A stretch of DNA of 64,000 nt from Massilibacteroides sp. (GCF_028705895.1 NZ_JAQWCQ010000002.1:1-64000); one strand, 5' to 3'; positions 32,135 to 43,262 are shown, counted from the first letter of the stretch. The notes: generated by a model from the sequence alone, not told the origin. Translations and numbers: made by a program.

Positions 32135-33688
32135 CTATTCCCATTTTAAAGATACATTCTTGAATACAGCATTTCCATTTCCATAAGCCTGAATACCCGG
32201 ATTTGCCGGTCTGTCCCATTGCGGCAACCGGTCGATATTCTGTAGCTGACCGATAGGATGTTCCCCTTCTTTATCTTTCCATCCGAACTGACACTCATTG
32301 CCATGCCTCGTTGAAAGATACAAGGTGATTTCCTGCTGGTCTGTTTCTGCCTGAGTAATAACCGCACGTTTACCCTCTTCGACAGACCATAATTCTATAA
32401 TGGAGCCTTTTACAGATATACCAATCGCTTCCTTATGGCTACCGTAGAGGGCTATTCCGGAATACACTGCCTGTTGATTTTCCACATTTACCTCAAAAGT
32501 ATAATTGCCTGTTTTGAGCTGTAGGCCTAAGAATGCTCCGGTAGGTGTTTCATCTGCATTGACTAGTACTGATTTGTTTGTAAGTTTTGTTTGAGGTTTA
32601 TCTTTACTGACATCCCAGATCCATTCTTTTTTTAGGGTAGAAGATGAAAAGTCATCCTTAAAATCCGGAATAGCATGTTGTATCGTATTGGCAAAAGGAG
32701 TTTCCGCCTGTAAAGAAGGTGTATCACCATATCTGAATTTAGGCCAGCCTGTCTGTTCATCCCATACAATTTCATCCAACATGACCTGTCGTCCGATATG
32801 TACATTTGTTTCAGCGTTATACGCATGATATAAATAAAAGAAACGGTGGTCCGGAGTTTCTACTAATGTACCATGACCGGAGCATTTCCATGTTTCTCCG
32901 CCGAACAGAATAGGATTCCCTTCGTATCGTTCCCACTGTCCATCTATTGTTTTAGAACGAGCCACGCCCGTCGCATAATTACAATTTCTTCCGCAACAAC
33001 CTGCACCGGCGTAAAACATATAAAGATAATCTCCATGCTTTACAATGCATTGTCCTTCAAAGCCTCCGTACTCCCATGTATCGCTTTCTGCTGTAATCAT
33101 ACTGAACGCTTCACCGGTTACCTTAAGTCTGTCTTCCGACAGTTCAGCTCCCAATATTTCTATCGGTCTTTCATCCAAACCATATGCTTTCCATGTAATA
33201 TAAGGCTTGTTGTCTATGTCGATAACATAGGCATCTATAGCTTCGCTTGTCCATTCGATGATAAGTCCCCGATCGGTAAATCCCTCCTTCGGATCTTTGC
33301 TGGTGGCTACTCCTATATAAGAACGTTTGTCCGATTTTCTTCGGGCTGTATAGTAAACGTAGAATGTTTCATTATGATAATAAAGTTCCGGCGCCCAAAA
33401 ACTTCCCATAACCCATTCCGGCACTTCTTTAAACAACGGACCGATATATTCCCAATTAACCAGATCCTTCGATTGGAATAAACGATAAGGCAATGCCCAT
33501 TCGGATGACGAAGTTGCCGCATAATAAGTATCGCCAACTTTAATAACAGTCGGATCAGGGAAATCACCGGCAATCACCGGATTTGTATAGGTACTAACCT
33601 CCTCAATCGATTTTGCGCTTTGAAATTTACAACCAACGAATAAAAAAGAGATCATTGAATAAAAAAAGAAAAGCTTTACTACGTTCAT
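32135..33688 (-). CDS. GH43 lipoprotein with C-terminal beta-sandwich domain
   Basis: FLFVGCKF lipobox; YTNPVIAGDFPDPTVIKVGDTYYAATSS; GSFWAPELYYHN; YGGFEGQCIVKHGDYLYMFYAGAGCCG. Confidence 0.9.
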   Translation of the reverse strand: MNVVKLFFFYSMISFLFVGCKFQSAKSIEEVSTYTNPVIAGDFPDPTVIKVGDTYYAATSSSEWALPYRLFQSKDLVNWEYIGPLFKEVPEWVMGSFWAPELYYHNETFYVYYTARRKSDKRSYIGVATSKDPKEGFTDRGLIIEWTSEAIDAYVIDIDNKPYITWKAYGLDERPIEILGAELSEDRLKVTGEAFSMITAESDTWEYGGFEGQCIVKHGDYLYMFYAGAGCCGRNCNYATGVARSKTIDGQWERYEGNPILFGGETWKCSGHGTLVETPDHRFFYLYHAYNAETNVHIGRQVMLDEIVWDEQTGWPKFRYGDTPSLQAETPFANTIQHAIPDFKDDFSSSTLKKEWIWDVSKDKPQTKLTNKSVLVNADETPTGAFLGLQLKTGNYTFEVNVENQQAVYSGIALYGSHKEAIGISVKGSIIELWSVEEGKRAVITQAETDQQEITLYLSTRHGNECQFGWKDKEGEHPIGQLQNIDRLPQWDRPANPGIQAYGNGNAVFKNVSLKWE

Positions 33689-33752
33689 TCAAAAAGAGTT
33701 TTATTGATTATTTTAATTCTCAGTCCAGAAAGTTGGGTAAAGATAAAAAAAA

Positions 33753-33788
33753 CATCCCGACTGAATAAATAATAATTCAGCCGGGATG
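33753..33788 (-). terminator. Intercistronic terminator-like hairpin inside the carbohydrate locus
   Basis: Minus strand CATCCCGGCTGAATT...ATTCAGTCGGGATG followed by TTTTTTTT. Confidence 0.8.
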
Positions 33789-33811
33789 AATTGTGAAATT
33801 ATAAAACAGAA

Positions 33812-34801
33812 CTATTTGTTGTCCGGAAGTTTGTCAACCACCATCGGACGGATAAGGTTATTACCCAACGATATAATACCGTCATTTATTGACATGTCAA
33901 CAATAAATGATGTCCGCGGTTGTACTTCAGTAGAACTGTTATGAGCATGAAATATGTAATGCATCTTTCCGTCTTTGTCATAAAAAGGAGCACCGTGTCC
34001 GACACCTTCCAATTCCGCGTATTTGTGCAAAACAGGATTCCCTTCATACTTTACCCATGGTCCATAGGGTGAATCTGATGTGGCGAAACCTACCGCATAA
34101 TCCTGGCTTGTATATCCATTGGCAGAATACAACATATAATAAACACCATCCTGCTTGAATATAGAAGGCCCTTCTACAACTTTCGGCAAAATCAATTCCC
34201 AAGGTTCCTCCGCCCTGAAACATTCTGTCAGCGTTTCTTCTTTTATCTCCTTTAAATTGTCTTTTAGTTCCGCACACCAGATGACGTTGCCATCGTTGAA
34301 GCGAACAAAATACAGATAAGCTTTACCGTTATCATCAAAGAAAACAGAGGTGTCAATGCTCTTTTCCTCCCGTATCGGCTTTTTCTCGTCTTGTATAAAC
34401 GGACCCAATGGAGAGTCTGATGTTGCAACACAGATATGTTCTTCTGCAGAATAGAACATATAAAATTTTTTCTCCTTTTCTACATAATATACTTCCGGCG
34501 CCCAAAAGAACTTCTCGCCGTACGAGTTTGTATGGCTTAGAGAAAGAGAGGAGGCACGCACCCAATGTTCAAGATCATTTGATGAATAGACGTCAAAACC
34601 GTTTCCTACAGCCGTTCCATAACTATAATATACATTGTCATGAAGTAAAATGTAAGGATCTGCAATAGGCAGTCTATTCGATAGCACAGTTACAGAATTC
34701 GGTTTTTCCTGTTCTGATTTCTCGTTATTAGTCTCTCCTTTACATCCTGTAGAACTGAAAAGAATAACTAATAGGGAAAATAGTAATTTCTTGTTTTTCA
34801 T
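33812..34801 (-). CDS. GH43 lipoprotein
   Basis: LFSSTGCKG lipobox; LPIADPYILLHDNVYYSYGT; SIDTSVFFDDNGKAYLYF; VEGPSIFKQDGVYYMLYSANG. Confidence 0.9.
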   Translation of the reverse strand: MKNKKLLFSLLVILFSSTGCKGETNNEKSEQEKPNSVTVLSNRLPIADPYILLHDNVYYSYGTAVGNGFDVYSSNDLEHWVRASSLSLSHTNSYGEKFFWAPEVYYVEKEKKFYMFYSAEEHICVATSDSPLGPFIQDEKKPIREEKSIDTSVFFDDNGKAYLYFVRFNDGNVIWCAELKDNLKEIKEETLTECFRAEEPWELILPKVVEGPSIFKQDGVYYMLYSANGYTSQDYAVGFATSDSPYGPWVKYEGNPVLHKYAELEGVGHGAPFYDKDGKMHYIFHAHNSSTEVQPRTSFIVDMSINDGIISLGNNLIRPMVVDKLPDNK

Positions 34802-34822
34802 AAATACTGTCGGTATAAATTC

Positions 34823-35875
34823 TTATTTGTTGATAACAGGACGAAAAGCTCCGTATGAAGGTTCTTGTTTTTCTACGTATGGCCATCCCTGATCATCCCA
34901 CAACACACGGTCTAATAAGACCTGACGTTGTTTGCTTAATTCAGCTAACTCAAAGGCGTGATAAAACATCCAGGTGTTTTTTTCATCATCTTCCTGCAAG
35001 ATTGCATTATGTCCGGTACCCACGAAACGATCATTTTTCTTTAACACAATCTCGTGTGCATTTTCCAACATCTTCTCGCCTTTTTTGTTCACGTAGGGGC
35101 CTAATAAATCTTTCGAACGCCCTACTACCGTTGTGTAAGTGCTGTTTTTTCCTTCACAACAACTCCCCGTAGATCCGAACAGATAATAATAGCCGTCGCG
35201 CTTCCATAGATTTATTCCTTCATATGCATTCCCTGCAATTTGATGCTTCGTTTCGAGCTTCGGTGTAATTTTCATGTCATCCGTAATCTCTAACTCCATG
35301 ATGAAAATCCCAAAGAAACTTCCCCAAAGCATATAATATTTTCCATCCTCTTCATAGAAAAACTGATCAATGGAGTTTTCTACATTTACATCATGGCTAT
35401 CAAACACTTTCCCTTGTACCTCAAAAGGGCCTTCCGGTGAATCGGAAACAGCATAGCCTACCGTGCTTACCCAATGATTACCCCATTTGGCCAACGAATA
35501 AAATAAAACATATTTATTTTTAACGTATTGAATTTCCGGCGCCCATATTGCTGCATGCAGATTTTCTTTATTATCGATAAAGTCCGGGCGACTCTCTTTT
35601 GTAAAGGCCGTACCCACTTCTTCCCAGTCGATCATGTTTTCAGACTTAAAAATCGGGACATTACGAATATCTTCGGTTGCATACAAATAGTACGTTCCGT
35701 CTTTAACCCGGATGACCGTTGGATCGGGGGCTGCTATTCTAATTACCGGATTGTGATAAGCTATTTGACTGTCATCAACTTCAGGAACAGGCTCTTTACC
35801 GGAATTTCCTGTGTTATCGCTTTTAGCGCAAGCTGCAAAAAGAATACAGCAGAATAAGGTAGTGAAAAACTTCAT
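34823..35875 (-). CDS. GH43 lipoprotein
   Basis: CILFAACAK lipobox; IAAPDPTVIRVKDGTYYLYATE; NSIDQFFYEEDGKYYMLWGSF; YEGINLWKRDGYYYLFGSTGSCC; start placed internally (ORF opens at 35926). Confidence 0.9.
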   Translation of the reverse strand: MKFFTTLFCCILFAACAKSDNTGNSGKEPVPEVDDSQIAYHNPVIRIAAPDPTVIRVKDGTYYLYATEDIRNVPIFKSENMIDWEEVGTAFTKESRPDFIDNKENLHAAIWAPEIQYVKNKYVLFYSLAKWGNHWVSTVGYAVSDSPEGPFEVQGKVFDSHDVNVENSIDQFFYEEDGKYYMLWGSFFGIFIMELEITDDMKITPKLETKHQIAGNAYEGINLWKRDGYYYLFGSTGSCCEGKNSTYTTVVGRSKDLLGPYVNKKGEKMLENAHEIVLKKNDRFVGTGHNAILQEDDEKNTWMFYHAFELAELSKQRQVLLDRVLWDDQGWPYVEKQEPSYGAFRPVINK

Positions 35876-35905
35876 ACGATATGTTCTTTTATGTAATGTT
35901 TGTTT

Positions 35906-35964
35906 ACTGAAAAAATTGCGTAACAAATGTCTTCATTTGAGACGTGTTATGCAATTTTTTCAGT
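35906..35964 (-). terminator. Long intercistronic hairpin between susD-like gene and first GH43
   Basis: ACTGAAAAAATTGCgTAACA ... TGTTAtGCAATTTTTTCAGT, 20-nt arms with one mismatch. Confidence 0.7.
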
Positions 35965-35975
35965 TGGTTTTTAGA

Positions 35976-37817
35976 TTATTCCCATCCGGTATTTTGCACC
36001 ATATTGGGATTCTTTTGCATTTCATTTTCTGGTATAGGATACAACCAATAGTGCTCTCCTCCCCAGCTATAATGATACGTCGCCTGTCCCCATATTTGAC
36101 GAAGACCGTTTACTTCTTGGGCTCCAACGTTGTTGTAGGTCGAGAATTTCTTTTCTTTCCATGTTCCCCACCGTAATTCATCGAAATAGATCAGGTCTTC
36201 ACCCAATAATTCCCAATATCGTTCATTTCTAATCCGTTCGCGCATATCTGCTTGCCCTGTTACTGTTGTTGGTTCGTTAGAATTCAATAGCTGAGCTCCT
36301 GCACGCGCACGAACCTGATTGACAATAGAAATAGCCTCATCTGTTTTTCCTTGCTCATTCAATGCTTCTGCAAGATTGAGTAGTACATCTGCATATCGAA
36401 TTAAAGGCATGTCTATTCCTAATCCCCAGTTGTTTCCTTCGGATGTCCCTTCACTCACAAATTTACGATTCAAGTAATAAAACATTGCTTGCGTATCTGT
36501 TCTGATATCATTAGGGAGACGCGTTGTTGTGCCGTCTGGGTTATGTTGCTCAATCCATTGACTACGAAAAGGATAACGGCTGGTAAAATAATTGTCTGTA
36601 CCACCATCTCCTCCAAGATATTGTGCATAAGGTGTTATGACACTCATTTCTAAACGAGGATCACGATTCTCGTATGCTTTACGAATGCGTGCTTCGTTAC
36701 CATTTGGAAGATAATAGTTCATGTTAGCACCTTGTTCTTTTGCATTAGCAATTTCGGTTTCCGTCAGATTGTCACGTAAGAAAAACACACGACGTTCTGA
36801 GACTGACAATGAATAGTATTCTGGAATGATATCGCTCCAATCAAATTTACTGCCATCTGCTACTTCATAAGTATCCACGAAATCCGGATTTACTAAGTAA
36901 TTATTCCACATTGAACCGTAAGTACATCGATTTCCGTACCCTCTGTTCTTACCATTCCAATAGCCACTTTCTTCTATACATTGGATAGAAAAGATCATTT
37001 CATCACACTGCTCGTTGGCTTCTTTGAATAAACGTTTATAAGCATCACTACTTCCTGTAAAAAGGTTGTAACCACAGTCACCTACTTTTTTGAAATCGGC
37101 TTCAGCTGCTTCCCAATTTTCCATCCATAGATACACTTTTCCACGCAAAGCATAAGCTGCACCTTTTGTTACATGTCCATAATTAGTGTCACCACTTGAA
37201 TATTTATCTGGTAAATTGGTTTCATTAATACATACTGTCAGATCTTCAATAATCTTTTCCCATGTTTGCGTTTTAGAAAGACGTTCTCCCTCTGCTTCTT
37301 CTATGTTTTTTATTGGTTCTGTATAATAGGGTACACCTCCGAATACAATATTCAACTGAAAATACCAATAAGCGCGCAGAAACTTACACTCCGAAATTAA
37401 TCTTGCTTTAGTAGCTTCGGGGATACCTGAGACCTGAGGTAAATTAGATATAACATCATTTGCACGAATGATGTATTTGTAATTATCATGCCAAATCCAT
37501 TTAGGACCATCCCCGGATGTAGTCTGCCAACCAAATAACATACCAAAGTTACGCCAATTGGCATCCCTATCCATAACACTCGCAAAACAATCAAACCACA
37601 TATTGTATGAATCTGATATTAGTGCATTTAATCCTGCATATACACCCGTAACAGTTTGTTCAGCCATGGTTGCATCATTCCACACTTCTCCTTCACTGGG
37701 CTGATTTTTGGGAGTTAAATCCATATCAACGCATCCGGTAAAGAAGAATCCCGAACAAAGCATGACTAAAATAAGTTTTGTCGTTTTATATATAATATTA
37801 AATCTATTTTTTTTCAT
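35976..37817 (-). CDS. RagB/SusD family nutrient-uptake outer membrane lipoprotein
   Basis: SGFFFTGCVDMDLTPKNQPSEGEVWNDATMAEQTVTGVYAGL; IRYADVLLNLAEALNEQGK; IRNERYWELLGEDLIYFDELRW. Confidence 0.95.
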   Translation of the reverse strand: MKKNRFNIIYKTTKLILVMLCSGFFFTGCVDMDLTPKNQPSEGEVWNDATMAEQTVTGVYAGLNALISDSYNMWFDCFASVMDRDANWRNFGMLFGWQTTSGDGPKWIWHDNYKYIIRANDVISNLPQVSGIPEATKARLISECKFLRAYWYFQLNIVFGGVPYYTEPIKNIEEAEGERLSKTQTWEKIIEDLTVCINETNLPDKYSSGDTNYGHVTKGAAYALRGKVYLWMENWEAAEADFKKVGDCGYNLFTGSSDAYKRLFKEANEQCDEMIFSIQCIEESGYWNGKNRGYGNRCTYGSMWNNYLVNPDFVDTYEVADGSKFDWSDIIPEYYSLSVSERRVFFLRDNLTETEIANAKEQGANMNYYLPNGNEARIRKAYENRDPRLEMSVITPYAQYLGGDGGTDNYFTSRYPFRSQWIEQHNPDGTTTRLPNDIRTDTQAMFYYLNRKFVSEGTSEGNNWGLGIDMPLIRYADVLLNLAEALNEQGKTDEAISIVNQVRARAGAQLLNSNEPTTVTGQADMRERIRNERYWELLGEDLIYFDELRWGTWKEKKFSTYNNVGAQEVNGLRQIWGQATYHYSWGGEHYWLYPIPENEMQKNPNMVQNTGWE

Positions 37818-37831
37818 AATACTCTCATTTT

Positions 37832-40800
37832 TTAGAATGTAACATTTACTCCCATAGCGAATTGACGTGTCGGTAGATAACCATCTCCTCCCATTCTCTC
37901 TGGATCTGTACCTTCGAAACTCGTAATTGTAAGTAAGTTTTCACCAGATATATATATACGTGCATTTTGAATGTAAGCCTTGTTGATCAGACTTTTAGGG
38001 AACGTATAGCCAATTGTGAGGTTTTTTAATTTCATATAGTTACCATTGTGCAAATGCCATGAGCTATTTGCATTGGCTTGTCCGCTATTTTGAGTACCAA
38101 CTAAACGAGGAGTCTGAGAAGTGATATTTGTACGTGGGTCATTCGGGTTTTCCGGATCATAGAAATAATGGTCGTATGCAACATCTTTTCCTATACCATA
38201 TCCATGAGTAATATTTACACTGTTTTGTGTTTGTTTGTAGTAATCAATCTTAAATCCAGCAGCCCCAGCCCAACTCATAGAAAAATCAATCCCTTTCCAT
38301 AAGACACTGGCCTGTAAACCATAATAATACTTTGGAGTGCTAGATACATTCTGGAAAGTATAATCGTTGTCGTTTCCATAAATACCATCTTCGTTATAGT
38401 CAGCATAAATCATGTCTCCATACCAAATTTTGTCTTTACCAATACCTTGATTTGGATAAAATTTATAACCAGAGTCAAACATAGCTTGTACCCAGTTCAT
38501 ATCACTTTCTGTACGGATCATACCATCCTTTGGTCCACCATTAATGTTAACAGAACCATCTGCATTAAAATATTGACCGTTACCGCTATATACATTAAGC
38601 ATATAGAACTCATTCATCATATGTCCTTCCAGAATACGGGTAGTACCACCATTAGATACATCACCAATGTTCTGATACCACACTTTGTTTCCGTTCTCAT
38701 CCGTTCTCCACTCACGAATAAGTTTGCCTTTGTACTTAGTTACTCTGTTTTTGTTGTATGTGAAATTAGTTGAAATAGAATAAGAAACATCACCAACTCT
38801 ATCATTCCAACCTAATGTCAATTCTATTCCTTTGTTGTTTACACCTGCTAAGTTTTGTAATGGAGCCGTAAATTGGTTTAATGTTTCTGATAATGTGGGA
38901 CGGTATAAAATGCCGGAGGTCTTTTTATTATAAAGTTCAAAAGTCCCATTTAGTCTGTTTCTTAACAAACTGAAGTCCATACCGATATTAGTAATAGCAG
39001 TTTCTTCCCACTCTAAATTATAATTAGAGAAGGTCGTCATTGTTAATCCATTGGTCTTGTTATTATTAAAGATATAGTTATAACCTGAACCGTAAAGCGC
39101 CTGCCATTCATAATTGCCAATAGAATTATTACCTAATTTACCCCATGATCCACGTAATTTTAAATTGTCTAACCAATCAATGCTTTTCATGAATTCTTCT
39201 TCAGAAATACGCCATCCTGCTGATAGAGAAGGGAAAAATCCCCAACGTGAATCAGGAGAAAAACGAGATGAACCATCGTAGCGCATATTCAGTTCCAAAA
39301 GGTAACGATTGTCAAATGTATAGTTTATACGACCAAATAGAGAACGAGAAGAATATTCAAATGACTTACCTTTTATATAATATGGATCTGTCATTGCATC
39401 AAAATCTGTTAGACTAATACTTGACATACCCTCTTTGCTAATATCTACTTCATCGCCCCATTTTCGGTATTCTTCGTATCCTGTCATAGCACTAATGTCA
39501 TGTAAACTAAAAGAGTGTGACCAGCTTAGTAAGAAATTTGTTTTCCAACTTTTGTCACGTTGTTCCCAATCATAGACTCTGTATGTACTTAAATCCGTAG
39601 ATGTTGGTGGGGTATTTAAAGACATTCCTCTGTTGAAGCTATACTGTTGTTTATATTCTGATGGTAAGAATTTATGATGATTTGTAAAATGGTCATAATA
39701 GAGGTTTGCCGAGAATTTGAAGTCTTTAAGAAATTTAACTTCTACATATGGATTAACATAATATTTGCTTTGCTTATAAAAACCTTGACTCCTACTCATG
39801 TTAAGTAATGGATTACCAGCTTGCCCGTCTTCTTCGCTTGTTTCCGGACCTCCGTACATTCCATCATAATATGGATATACACCAGGAGTAACTTTTTGCA
39901 TATTTAATCCCCACAAATCACTAATACTATTACGTTCTTGATCCGTGTTATAACCCCAAGCACGCATTCCTACTGTGAGAAAATCTGTTACTTTTGATTC
40001 AATATCGCTACGGAAGTAATATTTCTTTACTCCGGATTCTATAACCATACCTGGGTTGTCTAAGAATGTTCCTGAGAGCGAATAAGACGTGCGTTTTTCA
40101 GAACCGACTAAGCTAACAGTATGCTCCTGCATCCATTTGGGCTGATATACTTCATCGTACCAATCTGTATTAGGATGAGATACATAATTTGGATAATTAT
40201 ACTCATTTAATGAATTTGGATTTTTATCAGCTTCACGCCATTCATTGATTGTGGATTGCGAGAATTTTGCAGCTTGTCCTGAGTTTGTATATGCTTCATT
40301 GACAAATTCCATATAATCCGCATAATTTGTTACCTGACGTATTATCTTGGATGGAGTGTTATATGAAAATTTTCCAGAATAAGAGACATTAATATTCCCA
40401 TCCGTACCACGTTTAGTTGTAACAAGAATTACTCCGTTAGCTCCACGATTACCATAGATAGCGCAAGAAGCAGCATCTTTTAATATAGAAATAGACGAAA
40501 CATCATTTGGGTTTATTTCGTTTAAACCCATCTCCATTCCATCGACCAAAACTAAAGGTGCTGAATTATTTAGCGTACCTGCGCCGCGGATAAGTACTGA
40601 GGCCGCTTCTGCGTTTGGCTGACTACTGGTGTTCATAACATTAATACCTGCAGCCATACCGGAAAGTGAAGAAGCTATGGTTGTTACAGGACGTTCCATC
40701 TTGTCATCTTCAAAATTTATACTTGCAACAGATCCTGTTAGGTTAACCTTTTTCTGTGAGGCGTAACCAACAACAACAACTTCCTCTAATGCTTGTAAGT

Positions 40801-41413
40801 TTTCTTTTAATACAATATTGAGAAAAGAATCAGAAGATCCTACACGAATCTCCTGATCCAGATAACCTATATATGAGATTTTTAGAAATTCATCTGCTGA
40901 TACGTTAAACAAGGTGAACTTCCCATCCATATCTGTAATGACACCATTAGAGGTCCCTTTAACTAATATATTTGCACCAATAATAGGTTCTCCCTTTATG
41001 TCCTGAACAACCCCTGTAATCTTTTTCCCTTCCTGTACTGTGCTTGATGACTTCTGTTTTAGTGTAATAAGGATGTTCTTGTTTGATACTTGAAAATCAC
41101 AATTTGGTAAAATGCTTAATAATATATCTGATATACTCTCATCCTCAGCATTTATACTTATTTTCTTGTTTGTGTCAATTACGTCATCTTTATAATAGAA
41201 TGTATATTCACTCCGACTTTCAATTCCCTTTAAAACTTCCTTAAGGGTTAAATTGTTAACTTTAAGGCTAATTCTAGTACTTTGTCCATGTGATTCCGTG
41301 GCAGAAAGTCTAAATAGCATTATTACTGAAATAAAAAGGATTAACTTCATAATCCGAACGTTTTTTTGTGTTAAGACAGGGCATAATATTCCTGTCCTAT
41401 GAAAATACTTCAT
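37832..41413 (-). CDS. SusC/RagA family TonB-linked outer membrane protein with STN domain
   Basis: STN domain (ISLKVNNLTLKEVLKGIESRSEYTFYYKDD), ITGVVQDIKGEPIIGANILVKGTSNG, plug GAGTLNNSAPLVLVDG; start placed internally (ORF opens at 41461). Confidence 0.95.
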   Translation of the reverse strand: MKYFHRTGILCPVLTQKNVRIMKLILFISVIMLFRLSATESHGQSTRISLKVNNLTLKEVLKGIESRSEYTFYYKDDVIDTNKKISINAEDESISDILLSILPNCDFQVSNKNILITLKQKSSSTVQEGKKITGVVQDIKGEPIIGANILVKGTSNGVITDMDGKFTLFNVSADEFLKISYIGYLDQEIRVGSSDSFLNIVLKENLQALEEVVVVGYASQKKVNLTGSVASINFEDDKMERPVTTIASSLSGMAAGINVMNTSSQPNAEAASVLIRGAGTLNNSAPLVLVDGMEMGLNEINPNDVSSISILKDAASCAIYGNRGANGVILVTTKRGTDGNINVSYSGKFSYNTPSKIIRQVTNYADYMEFVNEAYTNSGQAAKFSQSTINEWREADKNPNSLNEYNYPNYVSHPNTDWYDEVYQPKWMQEHTVSLVGSEKRTSYSLSGTFLDNPGMVIESGVKKYYFRSDIESKVTDFLTVGMRAWGYNTDQERNSISDLWGLNMQKVTPGVYPYYDGMYGGPETSEEDGQAGNPLLNMSRSQGFYKQSKYYVNPYVEVKFLKDFKFSANLYYDHFTNHHKFLPSEYKQQYSFNRGMSLNTPPTSTDLSTYRVYDWEQRDKSWKTNFLLSWSHSFSLHDISAMTGYEEYRKWGDEVDISKEGMSSISLTDFDAMTDPYYIKGKSFEYSSRSLFGRINYTFDNRYLLELNMRYDGSSRFSPDSRWGFFPSLSAGWRISEEEFMKSIDWLDNLKLRGSWGKLGNNSIGNYEWQALYGSGYNYIFNNNKTNGLTMTTFSNYNLEWEETAITNIGMDFSLLRNRLNGTFELYNKKTSGILYRPTLSETLNQFTAPLQNLAGVNNKGIELTLGWNDRVGDVSYSISTNFTYNKNRVTKYKGKLIREWRTDENGNKVWYQNIGDVSNGGTTRILEGHMMNEFYMLNVYSGNGQYFNADGSVNINGGPKDGMIRTESDMNWVQAMFDSGYKFYPNQGIGKDKIWYGDMIYADYNEDGIYGNDNDYTFQNVSSTPKYYYGLQASVLWKGIDFSMSWAGAAGFKIDYYKQTQNSVNITHGYGIGKDVAYDHYFYDPENPNDPRTNITSQTPRLVGTQNSGQANANSSWHLHNGNYMKLKNLTIGYTFPKSLINKAYIQNARIYISGENLLTITSFEGTDPERMGGDGYLPTRQFAMGVNVTF

Positions 41414-41586
41414 ATTTTTACATGGATTTTTAGTTAGACTTATTCGCTGAACTCTCTTCAAAAAAGCAGCGATAGGTTAATTAATTTTATCTTATAGGTG
41501 GATGTTTGCTGCATTCACCTATATTTTTATATAAATTTTTTATTTTCCTTGTTTCATACGCATTTAATTTAGAGTTATACCAAAGT

Positions 41587-42609
41587 TTATTTTTTAGGTT
41601 TAATTATTACTTTTCTTCCGCTAATCTCATATTGTATTGGAATGATAACTGTCAAAGCTTTCAGAACCTCTTCTAAATTTTCTTGACGAATAGTTAGGGA
41701 TAAACGAACGGAAGCAAGTTCTGGGTCAGAACATAATATGTCCATATTATAACGCCCTTCCATAGAGATCAAAATATCTGATAGGTAACTGTTGTCGAAC
41801 GTCATGCGATCTTTTATCCAATCTGTATATAAACTTACGTTTGCCTTTTCTACAGAGACTCTATGATCTTCTTTTTTATATTTAAACAATTCGTTAGGTT
41901 TCAGGTAAATGGGGTCTTCCATTTCTTTTCCGGAAATTTTAATGCTCCCACTTAATAATGCCGTTTTAATTGATTCACTATGTAGGTAGCTGTCTATATT
42001 AAAACATGTACCAAGTACTTCAATATTGATCCCTTCTGTTTGTACAATAAAAGGTCTTTCTGTTTCTTTTGCTACTTCAAAATAAGCTCCTCCTTCTAAC
42101 GTTACCAAACGTTTATTTCCTGCAAACAGTTTAGGATAGGTAAGTTTACTTTCAGAATTTAGCCAAACAATAGAACCATCAGGTAATGTGGTTTGACCTT
42201 TACTCCCTTTTGCTGTTATTATTTGATTAAGCGTTATAATCTCAGGTAACATTGTTTGTTTTTTCCAAATCCCAAGTCCAAAACCGGCTCCTATCAATAT
42301 TAAACTCACTGCTGCAATTTGTGTCCAACGTAAGAATCTGGAATTCGATTTTTTTTCTAAATGCGGGTGAATGCTGATTCGTTCTTGTTCCTGAAAAATA
42401 CGTTTTTTTAGTTTTGACAAAGCGATATCAACTTCCAATTCATTTTCAGTTGCGACATTACAAGATAACCACAGGTCACGCGTAATAGAAAAATCACTTC
42501 TATTTTTATCTGATTGCTTCAGCCACCAGAGTAATAATGCTTTCTCCTCAAGATCAGCTGAATCATCCAAATAACGGATTATTATGTCGTTTATATCATT
42601 TGCTTCCAC
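41587..42609 (-). CDS. FecR family anti-sigma factor
   Basis: TAKGSKGQTTLPDGSIVWLNSESKLTYP; GGAYFEVAKETERPFIVQTEGINIEVLGTCFNI. Confidence 0.94.
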   Translation of the reverse strand: MEANDINDIIIRYLDDSADLEEKALLLWWLKQSDKNRSDFSITRDLWLSCNVATENELEVDIALSKLKKRIFQEQERISIHPHLEKKSNSRFLRWTQIAAVSLILIGAGFGLGIWKKQTMLPEIITLNQIITAKGSKGQTTLPDGSIVWLNSESKLTYPKLFAGNKRLVTLEGGAYFEVAKETERPFIVQTEGINIEVLGTCFNIDSYLHSESIKTALLSGSIKISGKEMEDPIYLKPNELFKYKKEDHRVSVEKANVSLYTDWIKDRMTFDNSYLSDILISMEGRYNMDILCSDPELASVRLSLTIRQENLEEVLKALTVIIPIQYEISGRKVIIKPKK

Positions 42610-42674
42610 GTGTAATTTTTCTTCGTTATATATAATACAAAAAAAAGACTATTTACCCTACCTTCTTTATGCTA

Positions 42675-43262
42675 TTATTTAAAAAAGATATCTATATAAT
42701 TCCAAATAACTAAGATGAAAAAAGGTAATAATTCTTTTTGATAAAGGTGTTTCTTTAGGTTGAACAATGCTTTACTAATTTGTTTTTCTACTGCTTTAAT
42801 GCTAATATTCAACTGTTCTGCTATCTGACGATTTTTTAAACCATATTTTCGACTTAAAATGAAAATTTTTTGACATTGAGGAGGAAGAGTCTTGATGTAA
42901 GATCTTATTTCTGTTTCTAATTCTTTCAATAATAAGCTTTGTTCCGAGTTAATCATGTAAGAAGATATATACTGTTCCAATAGAACAGCGTGGTTCTCTG
43001 ATTCTAAGGAATAGGTACTCTGTGGCTTTTTGTTCAGCACATTTAATGCATGTGTATAGACTGATTTAAAGAGATAGCTTTTTACTGCATTGTCCTCAAA
43101 ACGAATATGTTCACGCTGTTGCCATAATTTACAAAACACATCCTGTACAATATCTTCTGAAATATTTTTGTCATTAACGAAACGAAAAGCATAAGCTAAT
43201 AATGGTTTATACAATTGCATAAACAATGTTTCAAATATTGTTATATCTTCATGTTTGTTCAT
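42675..43262 (-). CDS. RNA polymerase ECF sigma-70 factor
   Basis: AYRFVNDKNISEDIVQDVFCKLWQ; LPPQCQKIFILSRKYGLKNRQIAEQLNISIKAVEKQISKAL. Confidence 0.95.
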   Translation of the reverse strand: MNKHEDITIFETLFMQLYKPLLAYAFRFVNDKNISEDIVQDVFCKLWQQREHIRFEDNAVKSYLFKSVYTHALNVLNKKPQSTYSLESENHAVLLEQYISSYMINSEQSLLLKELETEIRSYIKTLPPQCQKIFILSRKYGLKNRQIAEQLNISIKAVEKQISKALFNLKKHLYQKELLPFFILVIWNYIDIFFK

